Positions 9,578 through 20,059 are shown, counted from the first letter of the stretch. The stretch: 64,000 nt of DNA from an uncultured Prevotellaceae bacterium (GCA_947165485.1 CAMVAP010000001.1:62001-126000), one strand, 5' to 3'. A program made the numbers and translations. The notes: generated by a model not told the origin, from the sequence alone.

Positions 9578-12038
9578 GTGGGCTCACGCTGGTAAGAATC
9601 TCATAGGGGATCGTCCCGCGTGCCTCGCTTAATGTCTCGACGGGCACATGCTCGCCAAAGATTTCTACCGTGTCGCCCACCTTACAGGGCACATCGGTGA
9701 CATCGATCATCACGGCATCCATGCACACGTTGCCCACCGTGGGACACAGTTTACCGCCCACCCACATGCTCATCTTGCCGTTGCCAAAGTGGCGGTCAAA
9801 GCCATCGGCATAGCCGATGTTGATAGTTGCGATGCGGCTGTCTCGTTCCAGCACTCCCTTGCGGCCATAGCCCACGGTCGTGCCGGCGGGCCACTCCTTG
9901 ATGCTGATGATGATGGAGCGCAGCGCCGACACTGGCATGAGTGCGTCCTCGCTGCCATCGTTCAAGGTGCGGATGCCATACAGGCCAATGCCGATGCGCA
10001 CCATGTCATACTGATGCTCGGGGAAACGCACGATGCCACTGGTGTTGAGCGCGTGACACAGGATGTGGTGGTCAAACGATTGTTGCAGCATCTCACTGCA
10101 TGTGTCAAAATAGTTGAACTGAGCCTGGGTATAAGCATCCTGGTCAGGCTCATCGGCGACACTCAGGTGGGTGAAGACCGATGCCGGTGTCACTACATCC
10201 TGCCCCTTGAGCAGGGCAATCAGGTCGGGTAACTGCTCGCGGGTGAAGCCCAGGCGGTGCATCCCGCTGTCAATCTTGATGTGCACGGGGAATCCTTGCA
10301 CCCCATAGCGCTTGCCCTCCTTGATCAGGTCATGGGCCATTTCCAGGCAGTACAGTTCAGGCTCCAGTCGGTACTGGAACATCGCCTTGTAGTTCACCCC
10401 ATTGGGATTGAGCACGATAACAGGCATGGTAATGCTTGCCTTGCGCAGCTCAATGCCCTCGTCCTGCACCGCCACGGCAAGGTAATCGCAGCCGCAGTCT
10501 TGTAGGGTCTTGGCAATCTCATAGCTGCCGGCACCGTAGCCACTGGCTTTGACCATTCCGATGGTCTTGGTGCTGGGCTTGATGAGGGACTTGAAGAACT
10601 TGAAATTGTGGGCAAGGGCATTCAAGTCCACCTCCATGACGGTGATGTGCTGCTTGGCCTCCAGCAGGTTGATGATCTGGCTGAAGCCAAACCGGGGGTC
10701 GCCCTTGATGAGGATGGTCTCGTCGTCAAAGTCGCCCTTGGCAAAGTGGCTGATGAAGTCCTGTGTGTCGTCAAAGAAATGGGTGTGAGGCAGGTCGTTG
10801 AAGTAGCGTTCATAACGGCACATGTCGCGGCCAATGCCGATCATGCGGTTCACACGCTTGGTCTTGAGCAATTCACTCACGCGGATGTAGAGTTCATCCC
10901 CGCTGTAGCTTTCATTGCTCAAGTCGCTCAAGATGACGGTGCAGGGACGGTTTCCGGCACGGCGGGTCATGAAGTTGAGCGCGGGAGTGAGTGAGTTGTA
11001 GTCGCTGGTATAGCTATCGACAATCACAGTGCAGTTGTTCACTCCCTCAATCACGTTGAGGCGGGTGCCCACGGGTGTGAGCGCCGCCATGCGCTGGGCG
11101 ATTACCTCGCGCTCCAGACCCAGGTGCAGCAGCACGGCCAGGCAGGTGATGGCATTGTCCAGGTCGCGGTCGGCTGTGAAGGGGATTGTCACTGCGCTGG
11201 ACTCATCGTGATAGGAGTAATGCAGGGTGATGGAATTCTCATTGCGGTCGGCTCTATCGACTTGCAGCGGGGCATCACAGTGGTTGCGTGACCACGACAT
11301 GCCGATGGCAACATCACTCTCGACCAGGGGTGCGATGGTGTGGGTTACCAGCGGGTCGTCGGCACAATAAACGATGCACTCGCAGTTGAACAGGATTTTG
11401 GCCTTCTCTTGGGCCTTTTGTTCCATCGAGGCAAAGCCGTCATTGTGCTCGCTGCCCAGGTTGGTGATAATGCCGATGGTGGGGCGTATCATCGCTTGCA
11501 GGTTATCCATCTCGCCAGTGGTCGAGATGCCTGCCTCGATGATGGCCAGGTCGGTATTGTTGTCGATGTCCCACAACGACAGGGGCACTCCTATCTGGGA
11601 GTTATAGCTGCGTGGGGAGCGCACGATGCGGTAATCATCCTTGAGCAACTGGTAGAGCCACTCCTTGACGGTGGTCTTGCCTCGGCTGCCCGTGATGCCA
11701 ATCACTGGCAACTCGCGGAAGCGCCTGCGATGGAATGTGGCCAGTGCCTGCAAGGCATCCAGGGGTGAATCCACTGCGATGTAGTTGGCTCCAGAGCACT
11801 CGGGCAAGGCGTAGTAGTCGCTGGAGACGACAAAATTGCGCACACCTTTGTCATACAGGTCGGGGATGAAATTGTGGCCGTCACCGGCATCGGTGCGCAG
11901 GGCAAAGAAGATGGTCTCGTCGGGGACCGTCAGGGAACGTGAATCGGTGAGCAACTGGCTGACGATCGCATCCTCGTCAACGATCTGGCCTCCGGTTACT
12001 TCCAGCACGTTGTATATTTCGGTAATTGAATAGTTCAT
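9549..12038 (-). CDS. murF-alr: Bifunctional UDP-N-acetylmuramoyl-tripeptide:D-Ala-D-Ala ligase / alanine racemase
   Basis: N-terminal Mur ligase P-loop GITGSRGKTTVKEWL; C-terminal racemase MEVDLNALAHNFKFFK...MVKASGYGAGSYE. Confidence 0.93.
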   Translation of the reverse strand: MNYSITEIYNVLEVTGGQIVDEDAIVSQLLTDSRSLTVPDETIFFALRTDAGDGHNFIPDLYDKGVRNFVVSSDYYALPECSGANYIAVDSPLDALQALATFHRRRFRELPVIGITGSRGKTTVKEWLYQLLKDDYRIVRSPRSYNSQIGVPLSLWDIDNNTDLAIIEAGISTTGEMDNLQAMIRPTIGIITNLGSEHNDGFASMEQKAQEKAKILFNCECIVYCADDPLVTHTIAPLVESDVAIGMSWSRNHCDAPLQVDRADRNENSITLHYSYHDESSAVTIPFTADRDLDNAITCLAVLLHLGLEREVIAQRMAALTPVGTRLNVIEGVNNCTVIVDSYTSDYNSLTPALNFMTRRAGNRPCTVILSDLSNESYSGDELYIRVSELLKTKRVNRMIGIGRDMCRYERYFNDLPHTHFFDDTQDFISHFAKGDFDDETILIKGDPRFGFSQIINLLEAKQHITVMEVDLNALAHNFKFFKSLIKPSTKTIGMVKASGYGAGSYEIAKTLQDCGCDYLAVAVQDEGIELRKASITMPVIVLNPNGVNYKAMFQYRLEPELYCLEMAHDLIKEGKRYGVQGFPVHIKIDSGMHRLGFTREQLPDLIALLKGQDVVTPASVFTHLSVADEPDQDAYTQAQFNYFDTCSEMLQQSFDHHILCHALNTSGIVRFPEHQYDMVRIGIGLYGIRTLNDGSEDALMPVSALRSIIISIKEWPAGTTVGYGRKGVLERDSRIATINIGYADGFDRHFGNGKMSMWVGGKLCPTVGNVCMDAVMIDVTDVPCKVGDTVEIFGEHVPVETLSEARGTIPYEILTSVSPRVKRVYYRE

Positions 12039-12040
12039 GG

Positions 12041-13018
12041 TTAGTCAAGTACTTTTTGTAGTTCAGGGTTCTCGGCCAGGTAGGGGTATTCCTTGATCAG
12101 GTTGCGTACCACACTGGCCGTGTCATTGTTGAAGCGTTCCACCGTTTCACGGTTGGTGCTCATGGGACGATGCTGCAACCGCTTGTGAACGCGTTCACAC
12201 CGGGCCACAGCCAGGGCGCTGCGGTCGTCAAGATAGGTTGCCTGAAACGCCTGCCAGATGTATTCAATGGCCACATCGCTGGGATGCACCATGTCGCTGG
12301 CATAGAAGCGATAGTCTCGCAGGTCGTCGATCATGATCTCATAGGCGGGAAAGTAGTCGCAATAGTCGTCATGGCGGGCTATCGCCTCGTGGATGGCGAC
12401 ACGCAGGCAGGCTTTGCTCAGCGAGTTGGTGTCCAGGCCGTCGGCAATGTGGCGGATGGGGCTTACTGTGAAGATGATTTTCAACCCGGGATTGAATTCG
12501 TGCAGGGCTGTGAGCATGGCGTCAAGCACGTCGGTCATCTCGCCCACGGTAGCCATTTTACGTTCAAACTCGTGCTGTGGCACCTTGTGGCAGTTAGCAA
12601 CCACTTCGCTCGTCGCCTTCAGGCGATAAACGATAGAAGTGCCCAGCGTGATGGTGAGCAACTGAGCTTGCTCCAGCGCATGGTGGCCTTGGTCAATGCG
12701 CTGGTTCATGCGGTCGATGGTCAACTGCTTGTCGGGAAGGGAGTGGCGGGAGTGGAAGTCAAAACTGTTCCACACTCCATTCTGCATGAACAGGGTTTGG
12801 CCTGCCACTGGCTGATGAGCGATAAGGAGCTGTACCCCACGGGCAATGCTCATGGGATTGTACAGGGTGCCCATGGGATTGACCATGGCCTTGATGAGGG
12901 CCCCATGCATCTTGGCACCGATGTTGTCGCTGAAACACGATCCCAGCAACACCACGTTGTCGCTGTGGTGTAACCAACTGCGGTTCTCGCCAGTCTTGAC
13001 TGTTGTCCTGAACTCCAT
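12041..13018 (-). CDS. GSCFA domain protein (SGNH-hydrolase-like)
   Basis: LLGSCFSDNIGAKM motif; start taken at internal Met (MEFRTTVKTGENRSW) rather than the ORF-track start at 13078. Confidence 0.88.
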   Translation of the reverse strand: MEFRTTVKTGENRSWLHHSDNVVLLGSCFSDNIGAKMHGALIKAMVNPMGTLYNPMSIARGVQLLIAHQPVAGQTLFMQNGVWNSFDFHSRHSLPDKQLTIDRMNQRIDQGHHALEQAQLLTITLGTSIVYRLKATSEVVANCHKVPQHEFERKMATVGEMTDVLDAMLTALHEFNPGLKIIFTVSPIRHIADGLDTNSLSKACLRVAIHEAIARHDDYCDYFPAYEIMIDDLRDYRFYASDMVHPSDVAIEYIWQAFQATYLDDRSALAVARCERVHKRLQHRPMSTNRETVERFNNDTASVVRNLIKEYPYLAENPELQKVLD

Positions 13019-13116
13019 TGTGAAACTTAAAATGGTTAGTTTAACTGGCAAAGGTAATGTTTTTTGTCCAAACTTCACCTACATTTGGCACATTATTTAA
13101 ATAAATCAGTTTTTTA

Positions 13117-13147
13117 TTTGCAAAATGATTTATTTGCATTATATTTG
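13117..13147 (+). promoter_or_regulatory. Bacteroidetes sigma-ABfr-type promoter for the DUF4492-cydAB operon
   Basis: TTTG (13117-13120) - N19 - TATATTTG (13140-13147), matching TTTG-N19-TAnnTTTG. Confidence 0.75.
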
Positions 13148-13163
13148 TAATTTCTTAACATAT

Positions 13164-13412
13164 ATGCCTCACGAGATGAATGAACCTAAAGACAATCACC
13201 AGGGATTTTGGTACCGTGTGTTCCACCTGTATTATGACGGATTCCGCAGCATGACTGTGGGCAAGACTTTGTGGTTGATTATCGGCATCAAGCTGTTTAT
13301 CTTTTTTGTGGTCATCAAGTTGCTTTTCTTTCCTAACTTCTTGAATACCAAGTGTGACACCGAGGCCCAAAAGACCGAATATGTCCGTCATCAACTGGGA
13401 GTGGGGGACTGA
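13164..13412 (+). CDS. DUF4492-type small membrane protein preceding cydA
   Basis: GFWYRVFHLYYDGFRSMTVGKTLWLIIGIKLFIFFVVIKLLFFPNFLN; position upstream of cydAB; start at 13164, downstream of the promoter. Confidence 0.8.
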   Translation: MPHEMNEPKDNHQGFWYRVFHLYYDGFRSMTVGKTLWLIIGIKLFIFFVVIKLLFFPNFLNTKCDTEAQKTEYVRHQLGVGD

Positions 13413-13458
13413 TCTTCATGATTGAAAACTAACTAACAACTAACAAAACTATATCATT

Positions 13459-15036
13459 ATGGAAGAATTAACTCAAGTTGTTGATTGGTCGAGGGCGCAA
13501 TTTGCGCTGACGGCTATCTACCATTGGTTGTTCGTGCCATTGACTCTGGGCTTGGGTATCATCATCGCCGTCATGGAGACGATATACTACAAGACCAAGA
13601 GCGAGAAATGGCTCGCAACGACCAAGTTCTGGATGACGATTTTCGGCGTGAACTTCGCCATCGGTGTTGCAACAGGCATCATCCTGGAGTTTGAATTTGG
13701 TACCAACTGGTCCAACTACAGTTGGTTTGTGGGCGACATCTTCGGTGCCCCGCTGGCTGTCGAGGGCATTCTGGCCTTCTTCATGGAATCGACGTTCATC
13801 GCCGTGATGTTCTTTGGCTGGAAGAAGGTGAGCCCCAAGTTCCACCTTGCCGCCACATGGCTCACGGCCATCGGTGCCAGCCTCTCGGCTCTATGGATCC
13901 TCGTGGCCAACGCGTGGATGCAATATCCCACCGGCTGTGAGTTCAACCCTGACACGATGCGCAACGAGATGACGAGTTTTGCTGCTGTGGCTCTCTCGCC
14001 CATGGCGGTGAGCAAGTTCCTGCACACGGTGCTGAGTGCTTGGACACTGGGAGGCGTGTTTGTGTGCGGTGTGTGTGGCTGGATGATGCTCAAGAAGCGC
14101 AATATGGACCATTGCTGGCGCAGCTTGAAGGTGGGTGCCTGGGTGGGCGTCATCGGCATTGTGCTCACGATGGCCACGGGTGACACCAGTGCTGTGACGG
14201 TGGCCAAGTATCAGCCCATGAAGCTGGCTGCGATGGAGGGTCTGTACAAGGGCAACCACGAGCAGGCGATTGTGGCTTTCGGCATCTTGAATCCGTCCAA
14301 GCAGGCGTTTGACGACCAGGATCCTTACCTGTTTGACATCAGCATCCCCTACGGTCTCTCGTTCCTGGCCACGCATGATTTCCATGCCTTTGTGCCTGGT
14401 ATCGAGGATATCATCAATGGCAAGAGCTACGACAATGAGGGCAATGAGGTGAACACTATCTCCTATGCCGAGCGCATGGAGCGTGGCAAGCGGTTGCAGG
14501 AGATGTTATCACATTATAACGCATCAGTCAATAGCGGCAATACCCTCATGCAGGATAGCCTCAAGAGTGCCATCAATGCCGATTTCAAGAACTTTGGCTA
14601 CGCTTATCTGGACAAGCCCGAGGAGGCTATCCCCAATGTGCCATTGACGTTCTACACCTTCCACTTCATGGTGACCGTTGGCGGCTACCTGCTGCTGTTC
14701 CTGCTGCTGGCATTGTTCTTTGTCTATAAGCCCGATGTTCTCAACAAGGCCAAGTGGGCCCGTTGGTGGCACATCCTGGCCATTATCACCATCCCGTTGA
14801 CCTACCTGTGCAGCGCCAGCGGCTGGATTGTGGCCGAGGTGGGGCGCCAGCCGTGGACCATCCAGGATCTGATGCCCAACAAGGTGGCCATCAGTGACTT
14901 GAGCGCAGGCTATGTGCAGACGACCTTCTGGATCTTTGCTGTGGTATTCACGGCATTGCTGATTGCCGACATCGGCATCATCTGCAAGCAGATTGCCAAG
15001 AAGTCGCAAACCAACTTAGATACCGTTAACGATTAA
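13459..15036 (+). CDS. cydA: Cytochrome bd ubiquinol oxidase subunit I
   Basis: DWSRAQFALTAIYHWLFVPLTLGL; VAEVGRQPW motif. Confidence 0.97.
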   Translation: MEELTQVVDWSRAQFALTAIYHWLFVPLTLGLGIIIAVMETIYYKTKSEKWLATTKFWMTIFGVNFAIGVATGIILEFEFGTNWSNYSWFVGDIFGAPLAVEGILAFFMESTFIAVMFFGWKKVSPKFHLAATWLTAIGASLSALWILVANAWMQYPTGCEFNPDTMRNEMTSFAAVALSPMAVSKFLHTVLSAWTLGGVFVCGVCGWMMLKKRNMDHCWRSLKVGAWVGVIGIVLTMATGDTSAVTVAKYQPMKLAAMEGLYKGNHEQAIVAFGILNPSKQAFDDQDPYLFDISIPYGLSFLATHDFHAFVPGIEDIINGKSYDNEGNEVNTISYAERMERGKRLQEMLSHYNASVNSGNTLMQDSLKSAINADFKNFGYAYLDKPEEAIPNVPLTFYTFHFMVTVGGYLLLFLLLALFFVYKPDVLNKAKWARWWHILAIITIPLTYLCSASGWIVAEVGRQPWTIQDLMPNKVAISDLSAGYVQTTFWIFAVVFTALLIADIGIICKQIAKKSQTNLDTVND

Positions 15037-15058
15037 AAAAGGAAGGAGGAACCAAGTC

Positions 15059-16198
15059 ATGAATACATACAATCTGTTACAGAATTACTGGTGGCTCATC
15101 ATGTCGGTGCTGGGCGCGTTGCTGGTGTTCCTGCTCATGGTACAGGGTGGACAGTCGATGCTCGTTCATTATCGCAAAGCCGACAAGCGTGCGTTGCTCA
15201 TCAACTCGATGGGACGCAAGTGGGAACTGACCTACACGACGCTGGTCACCTTTGGCGGAGCGTTCTTTGCCTCGTTCCCGTTGTTCTACAGTACGAGTTT
15301 TGGCGGTGCCTACTGGTTGTGGATGCTCATCCTGTTCAGCTTTGTCATCCAGGCGATTAGCTATGAATACCGCTCCAAGCCAGGCAACATCTACGGCTCA
15401 CGTTTCTACGACACGCTGCTGTTGATCAACGGCATCGTGGGTCCCGTCCTGCTGGGTGTGGCTGTGGCAACGATGTTCTTTGGCGCCGAGTTTACCGTAA
15501 CCAAGAGCAACATCCTCAACGTGCAGGCCGCAACCATCTCGCAGTGGGGACCGCAACACGGCCTGGAAGCCATTGCCAACTGGAAGTGCCTGCTGTTTGG
15601 CGTGATGGTCTTCTTCCTGGCCCGCACGCTGGCATCGCTCTATTTCATCAACAATATCGATGACGAGGAGGTGGATGCCAGCCAGCGTCACTTGTTATTG
15701 ATCAATGCAGGCGTGTTTGTGCCACTGTTCATCGCAGTGGTGGTGGTCATCCTCGCCTCGCCTGGTGTGGGCTATGACGATGGTGGCAACTCACAGTGGG
15801 TACCCTACAAGTACTTGAACAACTACCTGACCATGTGGTGGGCGCTGGTCATTTTGCTCGCTGGTGTGGTGATGGTATTGTTCGGTGTGGGCAAGACGCT
15901 GTTGAACGGTAATTACAAGAGTGGCATCTGGCCCGCGGGCATCGGTACCGTGCTGGTGGTGCTGACGTTGTTCTGGGTGATGGGATACAACAACACGGCC
16001 TATCTGCCCTCGCTGCTTGATGTCCAGAGTTCGCTCACGCTGCGCAACAGCTCGTCCAGCGAGTTCACCCTCACTGTGATGAGCGTGGTGAGCATCCTGG
16101 TGCCCTTTGTCGTGGCCTATATCGCCTATTGCTGGTACAAGATGGACCACAAGAAAATCACCAGCGACGAACTCAATAACACCGACCACAAGTACTAA
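15059..16198 (+). CDS. cydB: Cytochrome bd ubiquinol oxidase subunit II
   Basis: Multi-TM 379 aa protein immediately after cydA with CydB-like WWLIMSVLGALLVFLLMVQGGQSM. Confidence 0.95.
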   Translation: MNTYNLLQNYWWLIMSVLGALLVFLLMVQGGQSMLVHYRKADKRALLINSMGRKWELTYTTLVTFGGAFFASFPLFYSTSFGGAYWLWMLILFSFVIQAISYEYRSKPGNIYGSRFYDTLLLINGIVGPVLLGVAVATMFFGAEFTVTKSNILNVQAATISQWGPQHGLEAIANWKCLLFGVMVFFLARTLASLYFINNIDDEEVDASQRHLLLINAGVFVPLFIAVVVVILASPGVGYDDGGNSQWVPYKYLNNYLTMWWALVILLAGVVMVLFGVGKTLLNGNYKSGIWPAGIGTVLVVLTLFWVMGYNNTAYLPSLLDVQSSLTLRNSSSSEFTLTVMSVVSILVPFVVAYIAYCWYKMDHKKITSDELNNTDHKY

Positions 16199-16233
16199 AC
16201 TGTCTCATTAGTCCCGATAGACGACGGTTTTTC

Positions 16234-16292
16234 AGACAACTTGAACAACATTGATGTCAACCTTGACAACCTTTTTGTTGTTCAAGTTGTCT
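16234..16292. repeat. Perfect 16-bp inverted repeat AGACAACTTGAACAAC...GTTGTTCAAGTTGTCT between convergent genes
   Basis: Left arm 16234-16249, right arm 16277-16292; inner TGTCAA/TTGACA. Confidence 0.85.
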
Positions 16293-16294
16293 TG

Positions 16295-16750
16295 TTAGTG
16301 CTCACGTTGCTGACGCTTGGTAGTGAAGCCTTCGGTAATCTGGCTGTAATCGTCAACGTCTTTATAGAGAATCCAGTAAACAGTGCCACTGACGTCTCCC
16401 TTGTCGCCATAAGGCAACACATAGGCCTGGGCAAACTTCCAGCCGAACTGGCCCAGATAGTTCATCGCGTCGATCATCGAGTTGAACTTGATTTCCTTGC
16501 CGTTTTCGTCCACAATCATCGACTCGTTCATGGCACCCAGCCATGAGGTGCTTTGGCCAAAGTCGATGGCCACCTTGACCTTGCTGCTGAAGAGTTGAGA
16601 TGACCCGGACAGCAGGGCATAAACCCGCTTGGATGCGGGATTAAAACCCTCAATCTCACTCACCTGTGCTGGTGGGACTTGCATTGCGTCTTGTCCGATA
16701 ACTGTCATTGATGAAGCCATCAATGCCAATGATAATATGATCTTCTTCAT
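16295..16750 (-). CDS. Hypothetical secreted protein
   Basis: 151 aa with signal peptide MKKIILSLALMASSMTVIGQ. Confidence 0.75.
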   Translation of the reverse strand: MKKIILSLALMASSMTVIGQDAMQVPPAQVSEIEGFNPASKRVYALLSGSSQLFSSKVKVAIDFGQSTSWLGAMNESMIVDENGKEIKFNSMIDAMNYLGQFGWKFAQAYVLPYGDKGDVSGTVYWILYKDVDDYSQITEGFTTKRQQREH

Positions 16751-16873
16751 TTTGATAAATGTTTATGGTTTCGATATTCACTTGAAACGCAAGGAAAGCA
16801 TTCCTTATTTTATCATGTGCTGTATTTTTTGTAACTTCGCAGCCTAAAAACAATAATACGACATTACAACAAC

Positions 16874-17950
16874 ATGAATGTAAAGATTAACGATATCGTG
16901 CGCTTCCTCAATGACGTGGGAGGCGGTAGAGTTTCCAGAATCGACGGCAAGACCGTCTATGTCGAGGATCAGGACGGCTTTGAACGCCCCGCGCTGGAAA
17001 AGGAACTGGTCGTTGTGGGACAGGCTGGCACCAAGGCATCGGCCTATGAGCGCCCGCTCGACATACGCGCCCGTCAAGTGGAACCCGACAAGCCCGCTCC
17101 CAGGCCCCAAGCCGCTCCCGAGCCCACACTGCCCATCGAGGAGACCCCCGAGGGCGAGGTGCTCAACGTCGTGCTGGGCTATGAGGCTCGCGAGATCAAG
17201 CACCTGAACACGACCACGTTCTATGCCACGCTGGTCAACGACTCGAACTACTTCCTCTATTTCACCTACATGACCCGCGGCGACGGCGACGGCGAGTGGC
17301 AGACCCGCTATCACGGCATCGTCGAGCCCAACATCCAGGTGGAGCTCGAGGAATTTGGCCATGATGACCTCAACGACATGACGCACATCGCAGTGCAGTA
17401 TGTGGCCTTCAAGCAGGGCAAGGGCTTCAAACTCAAGAATCCGGCCCTCGTTGAGCAACGACTGGACGTTACCAAGTTCTACAAGGTGCATTGCTTCCAC
17501 GAGAACCCTTACTTTGACGTGCCCGTCATCGCTGTGGAAATCGTGACAAATGACCGCCCCGCCCGCATGATGCGCATCGACAGCGGCGAGCTGGAGCGCG
17601 CCATGAAGGAGAAAAAACGCCTTGACCGACCCCAGCGCAAACCCGTGCAGAAGAAGACCGACGCCAACGGTATCATCGTCCAGGACCTGCACATCACCTC
17701 ATTGCTCGATAACCTCAACGGCATGACACCGGGTGCTATCCTGGAGTACCAGATGGACAAGTTCCGCGAGGTGATGGATGCCAACCTGAGCAAGCACGGA
17801 CAGCGCATCGTCTTTATCCACGGCAAGGGCGAGGGCAAGCTGCGCCAGCACCTGTTGAGCGAACTCAAGCGCCGCTATCCCCGCTGCACCGCCCAAGACG
17901 CCAGCTTCCGCGAGTACGGCTTCGGCGCCACCCAGGTCACTATCCACTGA
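16874..17950 (+). CDS. DUF2027/Smr domain protein
   Basis: C-terminal Smr motif IVFIHGKGEGKLRQHLLSELKRRYP; N-terminal DUF2027-like. Confidence 0.88.
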   Translation: MNVKINDIVRFLNDVGGGRVSRIDGKTVYVEDQDGFERPALEKELVVVGQAGTKASAYERPLDIRARQVEPDKPAPRPQAAPEPTLPIEETPEGEVLNVVLGYEAREIKHLNTTTFYATLVNDSNYFLYFTYMTRGDGDGEWQTRYHGIVEPNIQVELEEFGHDDLNDMTHIAVQYVAFKQGKGFKLKNPALVEQRLDVTKFYKVHCFHENPYFDVPVIAVEIVTNDRPARMMRIDSGELERAMKEKKRLDRPQRKPVQKKTDANGIIVQDLHITSLLDNLNGMTPGAILEYQMDKFREVMDANLSKHGQRIVFIHGKGEGKLRQHLLSELKRRYPRCTAQDASFREYGFGATQVTIH

Positions 17951-17963
17951 CGACGCCCCACAT

Positions 17964-18051
17964 CAAACAACTTGAACAACGATAAACAACTTAAACAACA
18001 CTCATTTTTAAAAAAGTTGTTTTTGTTGTTCGTCGTTGTTCTTGTTGTTTG
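17964..18051. repeat. Imperfect ~36-bp inverted repeat of the AACAACTTGAACAAC family between convergent genes
   Basis: Left arm 17964-17999, right arm 18016-18051. Confidence 0.8.
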
Positions 18052-18156
18052 GAAAAAGGAAACTATTTCAGGACGATACAAATCAACAAATAAGGTTGTA
18101 GTGGTTGTCAATCATGTTGTCATGGTTGTCTGAAAAAGCAGAAGGAGTGTCTGAAT

Positions 18157-18867
18157 TTACCTGGCGATGGGGAAGTGGAAATGGCGCAATTGGCGTTCCA
18201 GTTCTTTCTCGTGGCTGCCGGTATATTGGTTGCACAGGGCGTGGAACTCGGGCGAGTGGTTCATGTGGGTGAGGTGGGCCAGCTCATGGCAGATGATGTA
18301 ACGCACCAGCGGCTCGGGCAGAAACATGAGGTTGCGCGAGAGCTGGATGACCTTCTTGGCCGTGCAGTGGCCCAGTTTCCTCATGCCACGGCCCACTTCA
18401 AATCCAGCGGGCTGGAGTCCCAATTCACCAGCCACCCGTCGGGCATAGGGTAGCAGCACGTCACGGGCTTGGACTTCCATGGCGCGGCTGATGACGCTTG
18501 AAATGGTGTGCTTGATGTTCTCGTCGTGCAAGTCGGCGTTCTCATGGACCAGCAAGTGCAGGGTGTCGCCCTCCCAGTGATTGAGAATGTAACCGGGCAT
18601 ACGGGTCTGGGCCTCGATAATGACACGGCACCCGAAGCACTCGATCACCTGGCCGCAATAGAAAGTGATGTCTTGGGGATGGGGCAGCTTCCTGAGCTGC
18701 TCGCGGTTAAGGTCGATCATGCGCCTCAAGTCACTCACGGTCACACCCAGTGGCGCACGCATGAGCAAGTTGCCATCGTCATGATAAGTGAACCGCACCG
18801 AGGTCATGCCTCGGCGCAGTTCCACATGTATCTTCCCAAATTCCTGATCCTCGATGTAACCTTTCAT
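18157..18867 (-). CDS. YgjP-like M48-type metallopeptidase (DUF45)
   Basis: Zinc motif YIICHELAHLTHMNHSPEFHALC. Confidence 0.9.
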   Translation of the reverse strand: MKGYIEDQEFGKIHVELRRGMTSVRFTYHDDGNLLMRAPLGVTVSDLRRMIDLNREQLRKLPHPQDITFYCGQVIECFGCRVIIEAQTRMPGYILNHWEGDTLHLLVHENADLHDENIKHTISSVISRAMEVQARDVLLPYARRVAGELGLQPAGFEVGRGMRKLGHCTAKKVIQLSRNLMFLPEPLVRYIICHELAHLTHMNHSPEFHALCNQYTGSHEKELERQLRHFHFPIAR

Positions 18868-18879
18868 GGCTTTTTCGTG

Positions 18880-18962
18880 TCAAACATCATTGAACAACTC
18901 AAACAACAAAAATTTTAACCATTTAAGTTGTTAGTATTGTTTCTTGTTGTTCAAGTTGTTTG
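18880..18962. repeat. Imperfect inverted repeat of the AACAACTTGAACAAC family
   Basis: Right arm reverse complement TCAAACAACTTGAACAACAAGAAACAATACTAACAACTT; left arm TCAAACATCATTGAACAACTCAAACAAC. Confidence 0.7.
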
Positions 18963-18970
18963 ACGGAGTG

Positions 18971-20059
18971 TTAGAACTTGGTGATGCCCATGATCTCGCG
19001 CACGTCGGCCAGCGTCTTGCTGGCACGGGCACGGGCGCGCTCGGCACCCATCTCCAGGACGCGGCGCAGATAGGCACTGTCATTCTCGATTTCCAGGATG
19101 CGCTCACGGATGGGGGTCGTCATGGCCACGATGTCCTCAGCAATCTCTTTCTTCAAGTCTCCATAGCGGATGGAGCAGTTGTTATAGGCCTCGGTGAAGT
19201 ATTCCACTTTGTCGGGGGTGCCCACGAGCTTGAGGATCGTGAATAGGTTCTGCACGGCCTCGGCCATGGGTTGGTTGGGTTCGGTGGGTCCGCCATCGGT
19301 GACGGCTCTCATCACCTTCTTGCGGATGACTTTCTCCTCGTCCACCAGGTAGATGCAGTTGCCCTCGCTCTTGCCCATCTTGCCGCTGCCGTCCAGGCCT
19401 GGCACCTTGACAGGCGCACTGCCAAAGTTGAAGTTCTGTGGCTCATTGAAGTACTCGGTCTTGTAGAACGAGTTGAAGCGACGGGCAAACCTGCGTGTCA
19501 ACTCCAGGTGTTGTTCCTGGTCCTTGCCCACGGGCACAAAGTCGGCCCGCTGGATGAGGATATCCACAGCCATCAGGGTGGGGTAGGTCAACAGGCCTGC
19601 GTTCACGCGCTTGTTGGTGCTGGCACCGATGATCTCCTTGGCCACGTCCTCGTCGTCATCGCCCTGGGTGGGTGCGGTGATGCCCAGCGCCTTGCGTGCC
19701 TTGTCCTTGAAGGCGGCGGTGCGCATCAGTTCACCGATGCCCACGTGCATGTTCAACAGCAGGTACATCTCGCTCACCTCAGGCACGTCGCTTTGCACAA
19801 AGATGGTCGATTTCTCGGGATCAAGACCCGCGGCCAGGTATTCGGCCAGGATGTGGCGCACGTTGGTGTGCAACTCCTTGGGGTCAGGGTTGGTCGTGAG
19901 GGCATGCAGGTCGGCAATGAAGTAATAGCTGTCATATTTGCCCTCATTCTGCATTTTCACAAAGTTACTCAACGCGCCCAGGTAATTACCCAAGTGCAAC
20001 TGCCCCGTGGGACGTATTCCACTCAAAACAATCTTCTTGTTATCCATATTCAAATTCAA
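18971..20059 (-). CDS. trpS: Tryptophanyl-tRNA synthetase
   Basis: LSGIRPTGQLHLGNYLGAL (HIGH-like) and GSGKMGKSEGN (KMSKS-like). Confidence 0.95.
   Translation of the reverse strand: MNLNMDNKKIVLSGIRPTGQLHLGNYLGALSNFVKMQNEGKYDSYYFIADLHALTTNPDPKELHTNVRHILAEYLAAGLDPEKSTIFVQSDVPEVSEMYLLLNMHVGIGELMRTAAFKDKARKALGITAPTQGDDDEDVAKEIIGASTNKRVNAGLLTYPTLMAVDILIQRADFVPVGKDQEQHLELTRRFARRFNSFYKTEYFNEPQNFNFGSAPVKVPGLDGSGKMGKSEGNCIYLVDEEKVIRKKVMRAVTDGGPTEPNQPMAEAVQNLFTILKLVGTPDKVEYFTEAYNNCSIRYGDLKKEIAEDIVAMTTPIRERILEIENDSAYLRRVLEMGAERARARASKTLADVREIMGITKF

Noticed and set aside
16844-17692. 282-aa - strand ORF opposite the Smr-domain gene
   Set aside because: Antisense artefact; the + strand has clear DUF2027/Smr motifs.
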